Source of the DNA: Pseudomonas sp. LS1212
GTDB taxonomy: Bacteria; Pseudomonadota; Gammaproteobacteria; Pseudomonadales; Pseudomonadaceae
Length of the DNA: 64,000 bases
Direction of reading: 5' to 3'
Assembly (NCBI RefSeq): GCF_024741815.1
Contig: NZ_CP102951.1
Span: forward strand, 3,486,001 to 3,550,000
The position numbers were made by a program, and so were the translations under genes. Below are positions 9,102-18,148 of this stretch, in pieces. The notes under the pieces are model-generated. The model searched no databases, was not told the DNA's origin, and was given only the letters and a program-made list of their open reading frames with translations. How positions within the stretch are numbered: the first letter of the stretch is position 1; every line of letters starts with the position of its first letter.

Positions 9102-11309
9102 ATGGCAACTGAATCGAAATGCCCGTTCAATCACGCCGCCGCGGGTGGTGGCCCGTCGAACCGCGACTGGTGGCCGAAGCAACTCAATCTGAAGATCCTG
9201 CACCAGCACTCGTCCCTGTCCGACCCCATGGAGGAGGGCTTCAACTACACAGAAGCGTTCAAAAAGCTGGACTTTGAGGCGGTCAAGAAAGACCTGCATG
9301 CGCTGATGACCGATTCGCAAGACTGGTGGCCAGCGGACTTCGGTCACTATGGGCCGCTCTTTATTCGCATGGCCTGGCACGCCGCAGGCACGTACCGCAC
9401 CGGTGACGGTCGTGGTGGTGCCGGCTCCGGTCAGCAACGCTTCGCGCCGCTCAACAGTTGGCCGGACAACGTCAGCCTCGACAAGGCGCGCCGGCTGCTC
9501 TGGCCGATCAAGCAAAAGTATGGTCGTAACATCTCCTGGGCCGATCTGATCGTCCTCACTGGCAACGTCGCGCTGGAGTCCATGGGCTTCAAGACCTTTG
9601 GCTTTTCCGGAGGTCGTCCGGACGTCTGGGGACCGGATGAAGACGTCTACTGGGGCTCCGAAAAAACCTGGCTGGAGGGCGACGTGCGCTATGGCAAAGA
9701 GCAGAGCCCTACCGTCCAGGAGCGCAATCTGGAGAAACCGCTCGCCGCGGTGCAAATGGGCTTGATCTACGTTAACCCCGAAGGCCCGGAGGGCAACCCG
9801 GACCCGCTCGCTGCTGCGGTGGACATCCGCGAGACTTTCGCTCGCATGGCGATGAATGACGAAGAAACCGTGGCATTGATCGCCGGCGGCCACGCCTTCG
9901 GCAAAACCCACGGCGCCGGACCTGCCGACAACGTCGGAGCCGAGCCCGAAGCCGCTGGCCTCGAAGATCAAGGCCTGGGCTGGAAGAGCACCTTCGGCAC
10001 CGGCAAAGGCGGCGACACGATCACCAGCGGCCTGGAAGTGACCTGGACCACGACGCCCACGAAGTGGAGCAACAATTACCTGGAGAACCTGTTCGGCTTC
10101 GAGTGGGAACTGACCAAGAGCCCCGCAGGGGCGAACCAGTGGACGCCGAAAAACGGCGCTGGCGCCGGCATCATTCCGGATGCTCACGACCCGTCCAAGC
10201 GTCGTAATCCGACCATGCTGACCACAGACCTGTCCCTGCGACTCGACCCGATCTATGAACCGATTTCGCGGCGCTTCCTGGCGAATCCCGATCAGTTGGC
10301 CGACGCGTTCGCCCGTGCGTGGTTCAAGCTGATCCACCGCGACATGGGGCCGCTCTCGCGTTACCTCGGCCCGGAAATGCCGAGCGAAGAACTCCTGTGG
10401 CAAGACCCCATCCCGGCGGTCGACCATGCCCTGGTCAACGACAGCGATATCGCAGCGCTCAAGAGCAAGCTCCTCGCCTGCGGCCTGACTGTGCCGCAAC
10501 TGGTGTCGACCGCCTGGGCGGCGGCTTCCACCTTCCGCGGCTCCGACAAACGCGGCGGCGCCAACGGCGCTCGCCTGCGTCTGGCCCCGCAAAAGTTCTG
10601 GCAAGCCAACCAGCCTGAGCAACTGGTGAAGGTGCTGGAAACCCTCGAACGTATCCAGAACGAGTTCAACAGCGCGCAGACTGGCGGCAAGAAGATCTCG
10701 CTGGCGGACCTGATCGTGCTGGCCGGTAGCGCCGGCGTCGAACAGGCGGCAAAAAATGCCGGTCACACCGTAACGGTGCCTTTCACACCAGGGCGGATGG
10801 ACGCGAGGCAAGAGCAGACGGATGTGGAATCTTTCGGGTATCTCGAACCCGTCGCCGATGGCTTCCGTAACTACCTCAAAACCCGATACCTCGTACCGGC
10901 CGAACAGTTACTGATTGACAAGGCGCAACTGCTGACACTCACCGCGCCAGAAATGACCGTGCTCATTGGCGGCCTGCGCGTGCTGAACACCAACGTCGGA
11001 CAAACCCGACACGGCGTCTTCACGAAGCGGCCGGAAGCGTTGACCAACGACTTCTTCAGCAACCTGCTCGACATGGGTACGGAGTGGAAACCCGTCTCGG
11101 ACGCCAAGGAAGAGTTTGAAGGCCGCGATCGCAAAACCGGTGATGTGAAGTGGACGGCCACCCGTGTCGATCTCGTCTTCGGCTCAAACGCGCAGTTGCG
11201 GGCCTTGGCCGAAGTCTATGCAAGCGCAGACGCGCAGGAGAAGTTCGTGAGGGACTTCGTAGCGGCCTGGACCAAGGTGATGAACCTTGACCGCTTCGAC
11301 CTCAGGTGA
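9102..11309 (+). CDS. katG: catalase-peroxidase KatG
   Basis: 735 residues from ATG 9102 (ATESKCPFNH, the usual N terminus; an in-frame ATG at 9075 would add nine residues). The bifunctional haem enzyme removes H2O2 by catalase and peroxidase cycles. Distal haem site FIRMAWHAAGTYR supplies Arg, Trp and His; the loop LIYVNPEGP holds the Tyr of the Met-Tyr-Trp crosslink; AGGHAFGKTHG carries the proximal His. The second, non-haem-binding peroxidase-like half is also complete. Full length for the family; no OxyR gene nearby. Confidence 0.97.
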   Translation: MATESKCPFNHAAAGGGPSNRDWWPKQLNLKILHQHSSLSDPMEEGFNYTEAFKKLDFEAVKKDLHALMTDSQDWWPADFGHYGPLFIRMAWHAAGTYRTGDGRGGAGSGQQRFAPLNSWPDNVSLDKARRLLWPIKQKYGRNISWADLIVLTGNVALESMGFKTFGFSGGRPDVWGPDEDVYWGSEKTWLEGDVRYGKEQSPTVQERNLEKPLAAVQMGLIYVNPEGPEGNPDPLAAAVDIRETFARMAMNDEETVALIAGGHAFGKTHGAGPADNVGAEPEAAGLEDQGLGWKSTFGTGKGGDTITSGLEVTWTTTPTKWSNNYLENLFGFEWELTKSPAGANQWTPKNGAGAGIIPDAHDPSKRRNPTMLTTDLSLRLDPIYEPISRRFLANPDQLADAFARAWFKLIHRDMGPLSRYLGPEMPSEELLWQDPIPAVDHALVNDSDIAALKSKLLACGLTVPQLVSTAWAAASTFRGSDKRGGANGARLRLAPQKFWQANQPEQLVKVLETLERIQNEFNSAQTGGKKISLADLIVLAGSAGVEQAAKNAGHTVTVPFTPGRMDARQEQTDVESFGYLEPVADGFRNYLKTRYLVPAEQLLIDKAQLLTLTAPEMTVLIGGLRVLNTNVGQTRHGVFTKRPEALTNDFFSNLLDMGTEWKPVSDAKEEFEGRDRKTGDVKWTATRVDLVFGSNAQLRALAEVYASADAQEKFVRDFVAAWTKVMNLDRFDLR

Positions 11310-11343
11310 CGCGAGCGCTGGACCTCCGAGGTCCTGAAGTGGG

Positions 11344-11373
11344 CCCCCCGACCTGATCGCTCAGGTTGGGGGG
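11344..11373 (+). terminator. strong hairpin downstream of katG
   Basis: A 13-bp stem (ccccccgacctga with tcaggttgggggg, one G-T pair) and a 4-base loop lie 35 bases past the katG stop. There is no run of T, so it may end transcription weakly or just protect the 3' end. Confidence 0.55.
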
Positions 11374-11399
11374 CTCCCTGCTCGGTGTACTCCGATCGG

Positions 11400-11563
11400 C
11401 GTAGCCGCTGCCTCCAGGCTGCGCTGGAGTCCCGCAGGGGCTCCCCCCGGCGATCTTGAGACCTTGCGCCCGCTAACGCGCGCGAGCGTCGCAGCGGCGC
11501 ACCGAGCCTTCGGCAGCGGCTACACAGGTTCGGCTTACCCCGGTCGGCGTAGCAGCTGCCGTC
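11400..11563. repeat. intergenic palindromic repeat, family A copy 2
   Basis: Two inverted copies of the 'gtagccgctgcc...aggctgcgctgg' unit surround 'ggcgatcttgagacc'. They separate katG from the convergent acyl-AMP ligase gene. Confidence 0.8.
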
Positions 11564-11586
11564 AGGGACCTCCATCGCTCGAAACC

Positions 11587-14403
11587 CTACCCCCGCTCCG
11601 ATTCATCCAGGTGCTCCAGCAGCATCGCTATCGTTGCATCCCGCAGCTTGATGGCTTCCAACCAGTCCGGCCCCTGCGCCAACAGCGGCGAGCAGACATT
11701 GACGTGAATTGCACCGTGGCGCGGGAACCATTGACCGGCGCGCAGCACCCTGCGCGTGCCGCGGATTGCGACTGGCAGCAGCGGTACGCCGGCACGCGCG
11801 GCGAGCACGAAGGCGCCCATGTGGAAGGTGCGCAAGCCTGGCTCGCGGGTGAAGGTCCCCTCGGGAAAGAACACCAGGGGCTGGCCAGCCTGCAGCGCTT
11901 CGGCCAGGGACTCGGCGTCTGCTGTGCTGCGCTGCAGGTCGAAGCGTTCGACGAAGTGGGCGCCAAGCTGGCGCAGGAACCGGCCGGCGATCCACTGGCC
12001 AGCCAGTTCGCGCTTGGCAACGAAGCTGAACTGCGGCGGCAGGGCCGCGCAGAGAATGACGCCGTCGAGGTAGCTGGCGTGGTTTACGGCCAGCACGCTC
12101 ACCGAGGACGAAGGCAGGCGCTCCAGACCCGTGACGCTGAACGGCACACCCGCCAGGCGCAGGAACAGCCGTGCGGCGGCACGGGTAAAGCTACGGCACC
12201 AACGCTGGCGCGGCAGGATCGCGACGGCCAGCCAGGTCAGCGGTGTAACCAGCCAGAACAGCAGCCAGATGTAAGCGGCATACAGCGCGGCGCGGCAGGT
12301 CTGCCAGCTGCGACCGAAATGCCCGCGCAAGGCCTGCAGCGCCAGGCGCAGTAGCTGGCGCCACACGGCGAGGTGTGGCCGCCCCACTTCGCCGCGCTCA
12401 TACAGTTCGCGGCTGGCAGCGCGGCGAAGCTTCCCGCTGGAGGTCTTCAGTACGCTATGCGGTGGCGCCAGAACGATATCGTCAGGCGCCACACCGGTGA
12501 GGTCGAACACGATGCGGTTGACCTCCTGCTGCAGTTGTTGCCGCGCGGCGGCTTCCTTCTCACAGGTTTCCGCCAACACCACCAGGCGCTCGGTGCCGGT
12601 GGCCGGGTCCGGACTGCCGAACACCGCGGTGCAGCCTTTGCGCAGGCCAGGCAGATTGCCGACCGCCGCTTCAACATCGTAGGGGTAGATGTTGCGCCCG
12701 GCACGGATGATCAGGTCCTTGGCGCGGCCGGTCAGGTAGACCTCACCGCCGGCCATGTAGGCGAAGTCGAGCGAGTCGATCCAGCCATCACGCAGCACCC
12801 GGCGGGTCTCTTCGGGGTTACGGTAGTAGCCTGCGGTGGTGGACGGCCCGCTGAATTGCAGGTGACCTTCGCTGCGCTCGGGGAGTTCGACACCGCTGCC
12901 GTCGACGATACGAATCTGATGGCCCGGCAGTGGCCGGCCGCTGGAGACGAAGCGCAGCGTTGCGCTGGCGTCCGCTTCGGCGGGCAGTGCATTGCCACGG
13001 GCCTGGAACGCGTCGCGCTGCACCCGGTCGATCAGCGGCCCTCGGCCCAGGGGAGGAAAAGCCACGCCCAGCGTGGCCTCGGCCAACCCATAGACCGGCG
13101 CCAGCGCGGTAGGCGCCAAGCCGTAGCGAACGAAACGTTCGGCGAAGCGCTGCAAGGTGTCCGGGCTGACCGGCTCGGCACCGTTGAAGGCCAGGCGCCA
13201 GCTGCTCAGGTCCAGGCCCTCGAGGTCGGCGTCAGCGAGTTTGCCCAGGCACAGTTCATAGGCGAAGTTGGGCGCCGCCGACATCGTGCCGCGGAAACGG
13301 TCGATGGCCCATAGCCAGCGCGCCGGCCGTGCCAGGAAAGCCAGCGGCGACATCAACACCAGGCTGTAGCCGTAATACAGGCTGCCCAGCCAGGCACCGA
13401 TCAGGCCCATGTCGTGGTACATGGGCAGCCAGCTGACGAACACGTCCTGCGGCCCCACCTTCAGGGCCCCGCCCATGGCGCGCAGGTTGGCCAGCAGATT
13501 GGCGTGGCTGACCATCACGCCCTTGGGCTGGCCAGTGCTGCCCGAGGTGTACTGCAGGAAGGCGATGTCATCCGGTTGCCGCGCAGGTGTGATGCACTCG
13601 CCGCCCTCGCCCGTCAACTCGGCCACGCTGGCGATGCGCGTCAGGCTCGGGACCTGCGGCTGGATCAGCCGGGCAAGCAGCTTGGCTTGCGTCACGGTAA
13701 TCAGCACTTTGGCCTCGGCGTTGCACAGGATGCCGGCCTGGCGGCGCAGGTGATCCTCGATCTGCGACAGGCGCAGCGGTGGGTAGATGGGCACCGGAAC
13801 ACCACCGGCCAAAAGGATGCCGAAAAAGCCATGGAGAAAGTCGCTGCCCGTGGGCAGCATCAGGGCCACGGTCTGACCGGCCTGCAAGCCACTGCGTTGC
13901 AACCCTGCGGCAACGGCCAGGGCGCCCTGGTGCAAGGCGCCATAGCTGATGTCTTGCGTCTGGTCGCTGTCACCCAGCAGGCGCACGTGGGGCTGCTGCG
14001 GCTGATGGCGCACATGCCACTCCAGCGCCTCGATCAAGGTTCGCGCGGTGTCCGGCGTCTGCCCCGTTGCTACCGGGGCCTCGCTGAAGGGCAACGGGCG
14101 TGCCGCCTCGGCGCCAGGTCGGGTGTGCAATACGCGCAGTACATCGGCGGGAGTTTCTGCCGAGGCGAACAGGTTTTCCGGCAAGCGCACACCGAATTCG
14201 TGCTCGATGCGTGACCACAGTTCGACCCGAGCCAGGCTGTCTATGCCCAGGTCCCGGTCCAGCACGCTGTGCAAGGTGACGTGCAAACCTTCTGCCGCCT
14301 GCGGGCGCAACTCGACCACGGTGCGCTGGACAATTTCGAGCAGTTTTTCCACGTCCCCACCGGAAGGGGGGATGGCGCGGGTTTCTGGAGGCGGACGAGA
14401 CAT
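11587..14403 (-). CDS. three-domain protein: acyl carrier domain, fatty-acyl-AMP ligase, PlsC-type acyltransferase
   Basis: 938 residues from ATG 14403 (GAGGGG ribosome-binding site). Residues about 15-90 form an acyl carrier protein with the phosphopantetheine Ser in GIDSLARVELW. Residues about 120-680 form an adenylating enzyme of the fatty-acyl-AMP ligase type with YTSGSTGQPKGVMVSH, YGLAEATLG, and TGRAKDLIIRAGRNIYP. After a hydrophobic hinge (AAYIWLLFWLVTPLTWLAVA) comes a lysophospholipid acyltransferase with NHASYLDG and FFPEGTFTREP. The order suggests activation of a fatty acid, loading on the attached carrier, and transfer to a lipid at the membrane. Similar to the ACP/AAS-like fusions of some Pseudomonas; no companion biosynthetic genes are here. 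Confidence 0.92.
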   Translation of the reverse strand: MSRPPPETRAIPPSGGDVEKLLEIVQRTVVELRPQAAEGLHVTLHSVLDRDLGIDSLARVELWSRIEHEFGVRLPENLFASAETPADVLRVLHTRPGAEAARPLPFSEAPVATGQTPDTARTLIEALEWHVRHQPQQPHVRLLGDSDQTQDISYGALHQGALAVAAGLQRSGLQAGQTVALMLPTGSDFLHGFFGILLAGGVPVPIYPPLRLSQIEDHLRRQAGILCNAEAKVLITVTQAKLLARLIQPQVPSLTRIASVAELTGEGGECITPARQPDDIAFLQYTSGSTGQPKGVMVSHANLLANLRAMGGALKVGPQDVFVSWLPMYHDMGLIGAWLGSLYYGYSLVLMSPLAFLARPARWLWAIDRFRGTMSAAPNFAYELCLGKLADADLEGLDLSSWRLAFNGAEPVSPDTLQRFAERFVRYGLAPTALAPVYGLAEATLGVAFPPLGRGPLIDRVQRDAFQARGNALPAEADASATLRFVSSGRPLPGHQIRIVDGSGVELPERSEGHLQFSGPSTTAGYYRNPEETRRVLRDGWIDSLDFAYMAGGEVYLTGRAKDLIIRAGRNIYPYDVEAAVGNLPGLRKGCTAVFGSPDPATGTERLVVLAETCEKEAAARQQLQQEVNRIVFDLTGVAPDDIVLAPPHSVLKTSSGKLRRAASRELYERGEVGRPHLAVWRQLLRLALQALRGHFGRSWQTCRAALYAAYIWLLFWLVTPLTWLAVAILPRQRWCRSFTRAAARLFLRLAGVPFSVTGLERLPSSSVSVLAVNHASYLDGVILCAALPPQFSFVAKRELAGQWIAGRFLRQLGAHFVERFDLQRSTADAESLAEALQAGQPLVFFPEGTFTREPGLRTFHMGAFVLAARAGVPLLPVAIRGTRRVLRAGQWFPRHGAIHVNVCSPLLAQGPDWLEAIKLRDATIAMLLEHLDESERG

Positions 14404-14564
14404 CGGCGGCCCCTCATGACAGGACACTCGGTGTGTAAATCCTTGCCCATTGCCATTATGCACCTATGGCCGTGGCTGGGAACCCCATCATGAACTGGAG
14501 CGCTCGCAGGATGGGTGGGCCAGGGCTAGGCTCTCAAGAACCCAACGCCTGCAGAGAGATCGCC

Positions 14565-15851
14565 ATGCCAGCCAGCCTTAACCCCGGAGTGACACGCCGA
14601 GAAATCTGGGCCTGGGCGATGTTCGATTTCGCCAACTCCGGCTACACGACCGTGGTGATCACCGCCGTGTTCAACGCCTACTTCGTCGCCGTGGTCGCCA
14701 AGGGCGAAGCCTGGGGTACGCTGGCCTGGACCAGCGCCCTCGCCCTCTCCAGCGCGCTGATCATCCTGACCGCGCCGCTGGTCGGCGCCTACGCCGACGC
14801 CTTCGCCTGCAAAAAGCGCCTGCTGCTGTTCTTTACAATCGGTTGCGTCGCCTTCACCGCTGGGCTCGCGCTGGCCGGGCCGGGGGAGCTCGCTATCGCG
14901 ATCCTTTTCATCGTGCTGTCGAGCTACTGCTTCGGCAGCGGCGAAAACCTGATCGCCGCCTTCCTGCCCGAACTCGCCCGTGCCGATGCCTTGGGCAAGG
15001 TGTCCGGTTGGGGCTGGGGGTTCGGCTATATAGGCGGCTTGGTCAGCCTGGGCGCTTGCCTGGCCTTTGTCAGCTGGGCCCAGGCGCAGGGCCAGACTGC
15101 TGCGCAGTTCGTGCCGGTGTGCATGCTGATCACCGCGGCCTTGTTCGCCGTAGCCAGCGTACCGACCTTTCTGTTCCTGCGTGAACGCAGCCAGCCGCAG
15201 CCAGTGCGTGGCGGCACGCCTATCGCGCAAGCGGTGCTGGCGCGCTTCGTGCAAACCCTGCGCGAAGCCGAACGCTATCGCGACCTGCTGCGTTTCCTGG
15301 CCTGCACCGTCTGTTACCAGGCCGGTATCTCGGCGGTGATCGCCCTGGCTGCCATCTATGCCAACCAGGTCATGGGCTTCACTACCCAGGACACGCTGCT
15401 GCTGATCTTCGTGGTGAATATCACGGCCTCCATCGGTGCCGTGCTGTTCGGTTGGCTGCAGGACCGCCTCGGCCATCGCGCCACACTGGCGCTGACCCTG
15501 CTGGGCTGGCTCGGCATGGTCGGCCTGGTCTGGGTCGCGCGCGACCCCGGGCTATTCTGGCTGGCGGCCAACCTCGCCGGTCTGTGCATGGGCGCCAGTC
15601 AATCGGCCGGTCGCGCGATAGTCGGACTGCTGGCGCCGTCGACGCGTCTGGCGGAATTCTTCGGCCTCTGGGGGCTGGCGGTCAAACTGTCGGCAATCCT
15701 CGGCCCCATGACCTACGGCCTGGTCAATTGGCTGTCCGGCGGCGATCACCGCCTGGCGATGTTGATCACCGGCAGCTATTTCGTTGTCGGTCTGCTGATC
15801 CTGGCCGGCGTCGACCTCGAGCGCGGACGGCAGGCAGCTACCGCCCCATAG
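14565..15851 (+). CDS. MFS transporter of the UMF1 / Atg22-like family
   Basis: 428 residues, about 12 membrane segments. The N terminus EIWAWAMFDFANSGYTTVVIT is the hallmark of the UMF1 (DUF/Atg22-like) major facilitator group, and LFFTIGCVAFTAGLAL, GENLIAAFLPELA and GWLQDRLGHR are in place. ATG 14565 is chosen because GAGAGA precedes it and the protein begins as family members do. The substrate is unknown. Divergent from the ligase/acyltransferase gene with about 160 bases between starts, so the two may share regulation, perhaps for lipid export. Confidence 0.88.
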   Translation: MPASLNPGVTRREIWAWAMFDFANSGYTTVVITAVFNAYFVAVVAKGEAWGTLAWTSALALSSALIILTAPLVGAYADAFACKKRLLLFFTIGCVAFTAGLALAGPGELAIAILFIVLSSYCFGSGENLIAAFLPELARADALGKVSGWGWGFGYIGGLVSLGACLAFVSWAQAQGQTAAQFVPVCMLITAALFAVASVPTFLFLRERSQPQPVRGGTPIAQAVLARFVQTLREAERYRDLLRFLACTVCYQAGISAVIALAAIYANQVMGFTTQDTLLLIFVVNITASIGAVLFGWLQDRLGHRATLALTLLGWLGMVGLVWVARDPGLFWLAANLAGLCMGASQSAGRAIVGLLAPSTRLAEFFGLWGLAVKLSAILGPMTYGLVNWLSGGDHRLAMLITGSYFVVGLLILAGVDLERGRQAATAP

Positions 15852-15880
15852 CTTTCAGTGAAGGTGAGGCGTTGCTGGCC

Positions 15881-16002
15881 CGTCCGGCATCAAGCCTCAC
15901 GGCCACGGCTTTCATAATGATTCCACGCTCCGATACGACGAGACCGCTGCCAACCTTGCATGGGGCAGGACGCTGGCGTGGTTCCGGCGCTATCTGGCTT
16001 AG
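15881..16002 (+). pseudogene. dienelactone-hydrolase-family protein, C-terminal fragment
   Basis: The frame reads HGHGFHNDSTLRYDETAANL then AWGRTLAWFRRYLA and a stop at 16000-16002. This is the end of a dienelactone hydrolase, including the catalytic-triad HGF-H region. There is no start and no upstream homology in this frame. Confidence 0.65.
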
Positions 16003-16212
16003 TGTTCAAAACGCCGGAATCCGATTTCGGCCAGGAGCGGCACTGCTCCAACAATAAAATTTGCACCCTTTGCTCGTGAACCTTGTGCCGAGGCCCGCAG
16101 TCTTAGCCCAGCCCTGGAATCCACTCGCCAGCAAATGCAGCGAAGCGCTTCTGCGGTCATTGCTCAGCCACTCAATCGCTACCCTCCTCATCCCATCAGA
16201 GCAGTTCGCCTC

Positions 16213-17073
16213 ATGCGCCAAACCCTTCGCTACTCCCGTGTTGTCTCGCTCTGCCTCATTCCTTTGCTCCCCCTGCTCGCCAGCCCCGCCCATGCCCGTG
16301 GGGAAAGGCAACTGGTGGAGGCCATCAACGACTACCGTGCCGAGCCCCAGCGCTGCGAGAGGCGCACGCTCCAGGGTGCGAGGCCACTGGCGCTGAAGTC
16401 GAGCCTGGCCTTGCCGATCGGCTATGGCGGCGGTTTGCGAGAACGGTTGAAGGCTTCCGGCTATCAGGCGGTGTCGGTCCGGACCATCCGCCTGGTCGGA
16501 GCGGAGGATGCCGAGACGGCCTTTGACATGCTCCAGAGCGATTACTGCCGGGCCTTGCTCGATACTCAGTACGCCGATATCGGCGTCAGTCGCGACGAGG
16601 ATGACTGGCAGGTGGTGCTGGCGCGGCCTTTGCTCGACGGTCATATGGGCGATCCGCGAGCGGCGGCCAAGGCGTTGCTGGCACAGGTCAACGCGGCGCG
16701 GGCCAAACCACGCCTGTGTGGTCGCAAGCGCTTCGCCGCCGCACGACCGCTGGCCTGGAGTGCCGCTCTCGGGACGGCGGCCCAGGGGCACAGCCGGGCG
16801 ATGGCCAACGGCAATTACTTCGCACACCGCGACCGCGACGGTGAATCGCCGGTGGACCGGGCAAGGGACGCCGGCTACCGTGGCCGGCAGATCGGCGAGA
16901 ACATCGCCGCCGGGCAAGGCTCGCCGAGCAAGGCGATGGCGGGTTGGCTGGCCAGCCCAGGGCATTGCGCCAACCTGATGAACCCGATGTTCACCCAGGT
17001 TGGCGCGGCCTATGCCGCAAACTCGCGCAGCGACTCAGGCATCTATTGGACGATGCTGTTCGGCGCACCCTGA
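16213..17073 (+). CDS. secreted CAP/SCP-domain protein
   Basis: 286 residues with an N-terminal signal peptide (SLCLIPLLPLLASPAHA). The C-terminal half (about 150-286) is a CAP/cysteine-rich secretory domain: HSRAMANGNYFAHRDRDG, QIGENIAAGQGSPSKAMAGW and SPGHCANLMNPMFTQVGAAY, with the usual His and Glu residues of the cavity. The N-terminal half also begins like a CAP domain (ERQLVEAINDYRAEPQRC) but is divergent, so the protein looks like a tandem with one degenerate copy. Function in bacteria is not established. The start ATG 16213 is the one directly before the signal peptide. Confidence 0.85.
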   Translation: MRQTLRYSRVVSLCLIPLLPLLASPAHARGERQLVEAINDYRAEPQRCERRTLQGARPLALKSSLALPIGYGGGLRERLKASGYQAVSVRTIRLVGAEDAETAFDMLQSDYCRALLDTQYADIGVSRDEDDWQVVLARPLLDGHMGDPRAAAKALLAQVNAARAKPRLCGRKRFAAARPLAWSAALGTAAQGHSRAMANGNYFAHRDRDGESPVDRARDAGYRGRQIGENIAAGQGSPSKAMAGWLASPGHCANLMNPMFTQVGAAYAANSRSDSGIYWTMLFGAP

Positions 17074-17098
17074 GTGCTTGCGTCTCGACAGCGCTTGC

Positions 17099-18010
17099 CT
17101 ATGGTGACGATTCGATGCGCTGCTGCGCACAAACGTCTCGAAGGCAACCACGCAACCAGCGATGCGCCAGATCGGCGTCCAACCGTGGATGCCAGAGCAT
17201 CGAGACGGTGAACGTCGGCATGTCGAATGGAAGAGCGAAGCTGTGCATGGCGACGCGCAGGTTTGCGGTGTGCCGTTCGGGAACACTGGCGATCAGGTCG
17301 GTGGCCCGGGCGAGCGCCAGCGCAGTCGAAAAGCCTGCGACGATGGTCACTATCTTGCGCTCCAGGGCCAGCGGCTTGAGAGCTTCATCGATAGGTCCCC
17401 TGTCGAGCCCTCGCCGGGAGACGCAGATGTGCCCGCCCGCCGCATAGCGTGAGGGCGTGATTTCACTCTGGCTCAACGGGTGCCCGATTCGCACGACGCC
17501 AATGAAACGGTCGCGCAACAATGCCTGGGTATGCAGCTCCGGGCCAGCGCTCTTGCCCACGACTCCCGTTTCCAGATCCACCGTTGCATCGCGAAGTGGC
17601 GTGCTGTCTTTATCTGGCTTGTGCACGAAGCGCAGCCGCACGCCTGGCGCTTGCTCGCCGACGCGCGCAATGAGGTCCGCGCCGAAGTTCTCCACAAAAC
17701 CTTCGCTGGTACGCAGCGTGAACGTTCGTACGAGCTGTTTGAGGTCGAGCGTCTCGGCAGGACGTAGAACCGCTTCTGCGTCCTGCACCAACTGACTGAC
17801 CCGCTCGCGCAGTTCCAGCGCTCTGGGTGTGGGAACGAGCCCGCGTCCGGCTCTGACCAACAGCGGATCGCCCGTGGTTTCGCGCAATCGCGCCAATGCC
17901 CGGCTCATCGCCGACGGGCTGAGCCGCAAGCGCTGCGCTGCGCGCGCAACGCTGCCTTCTGCGAGCAGCACATCAAGGGTGACAAGCAAGTTGAGATCGG
18001 GTGTCGACAT
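17099..18010 (-). CDS. LysR-family transcriptional regulator
   Basis: 303 residues. N-terminal winged helix DLNLLVTLDVLLAEGSVARA...LSPSAMSRALARLRETTGDPL, followed by a substrate-binding regulatory domain. It is divergent from the adjacent 14-segment MFS exporter with 138 bases between, the standard layout for a LysR protein that controls its neighbour. The ligand is unknown. Confidence 0.92.
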   Translation of the reverse strand: MSTPDLNLLVTLDVLLAEGSVARAAQRLRLSPSAMSRALARLRETTGDPLLVRAGRGLVPTPRALELRERVSQLVQDAEAVLRPAETLDLKQLVRTFTLRTSEGFVENFGADLIARVGEQAPGVRLRFVHKPDKDSTPLRDATVDLETGVVGKSAGPELHTQALLRDRFIGVVRIGHPLSQSEITPSRYAAGGHICVSRRGLDRGPIDEALKPLALERKIVTIVAGFSTALALARATDLIASVPERHTANLRVAMHSFALPFDMPTFTVSMLWHPRLDADLAHRWLRGCLRDVCAQQRIESSP

Positions 18011-18148
18011 GCATCGCCCCTGGCATGGCGTGATTATGACATGGCGTCAAACGCACGAATAAAGTGCAAATGGTGCCCCTTCCGCCATGTTATGCGAAGG
18101 CGTAGATTTCTAACAGCTCCATTCCGGGAGTCGCCAAAAAAAGGGGGC
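18011..18148. promoter_or_regulatory. shared divergent promoter region of LysR regulator and MFS exporter
   Basis: 138-base interval between two divergent starts. LysR proteins normally bind such intervals. It is AT-richer than its surroundings around 18045-18065, but I cannot single out one T-N11-A operator. Confidence 0.45.

Noticed and set aside
9096..10811. 571-codon minus-strand frame
   Set aside because: Shadow of katG.
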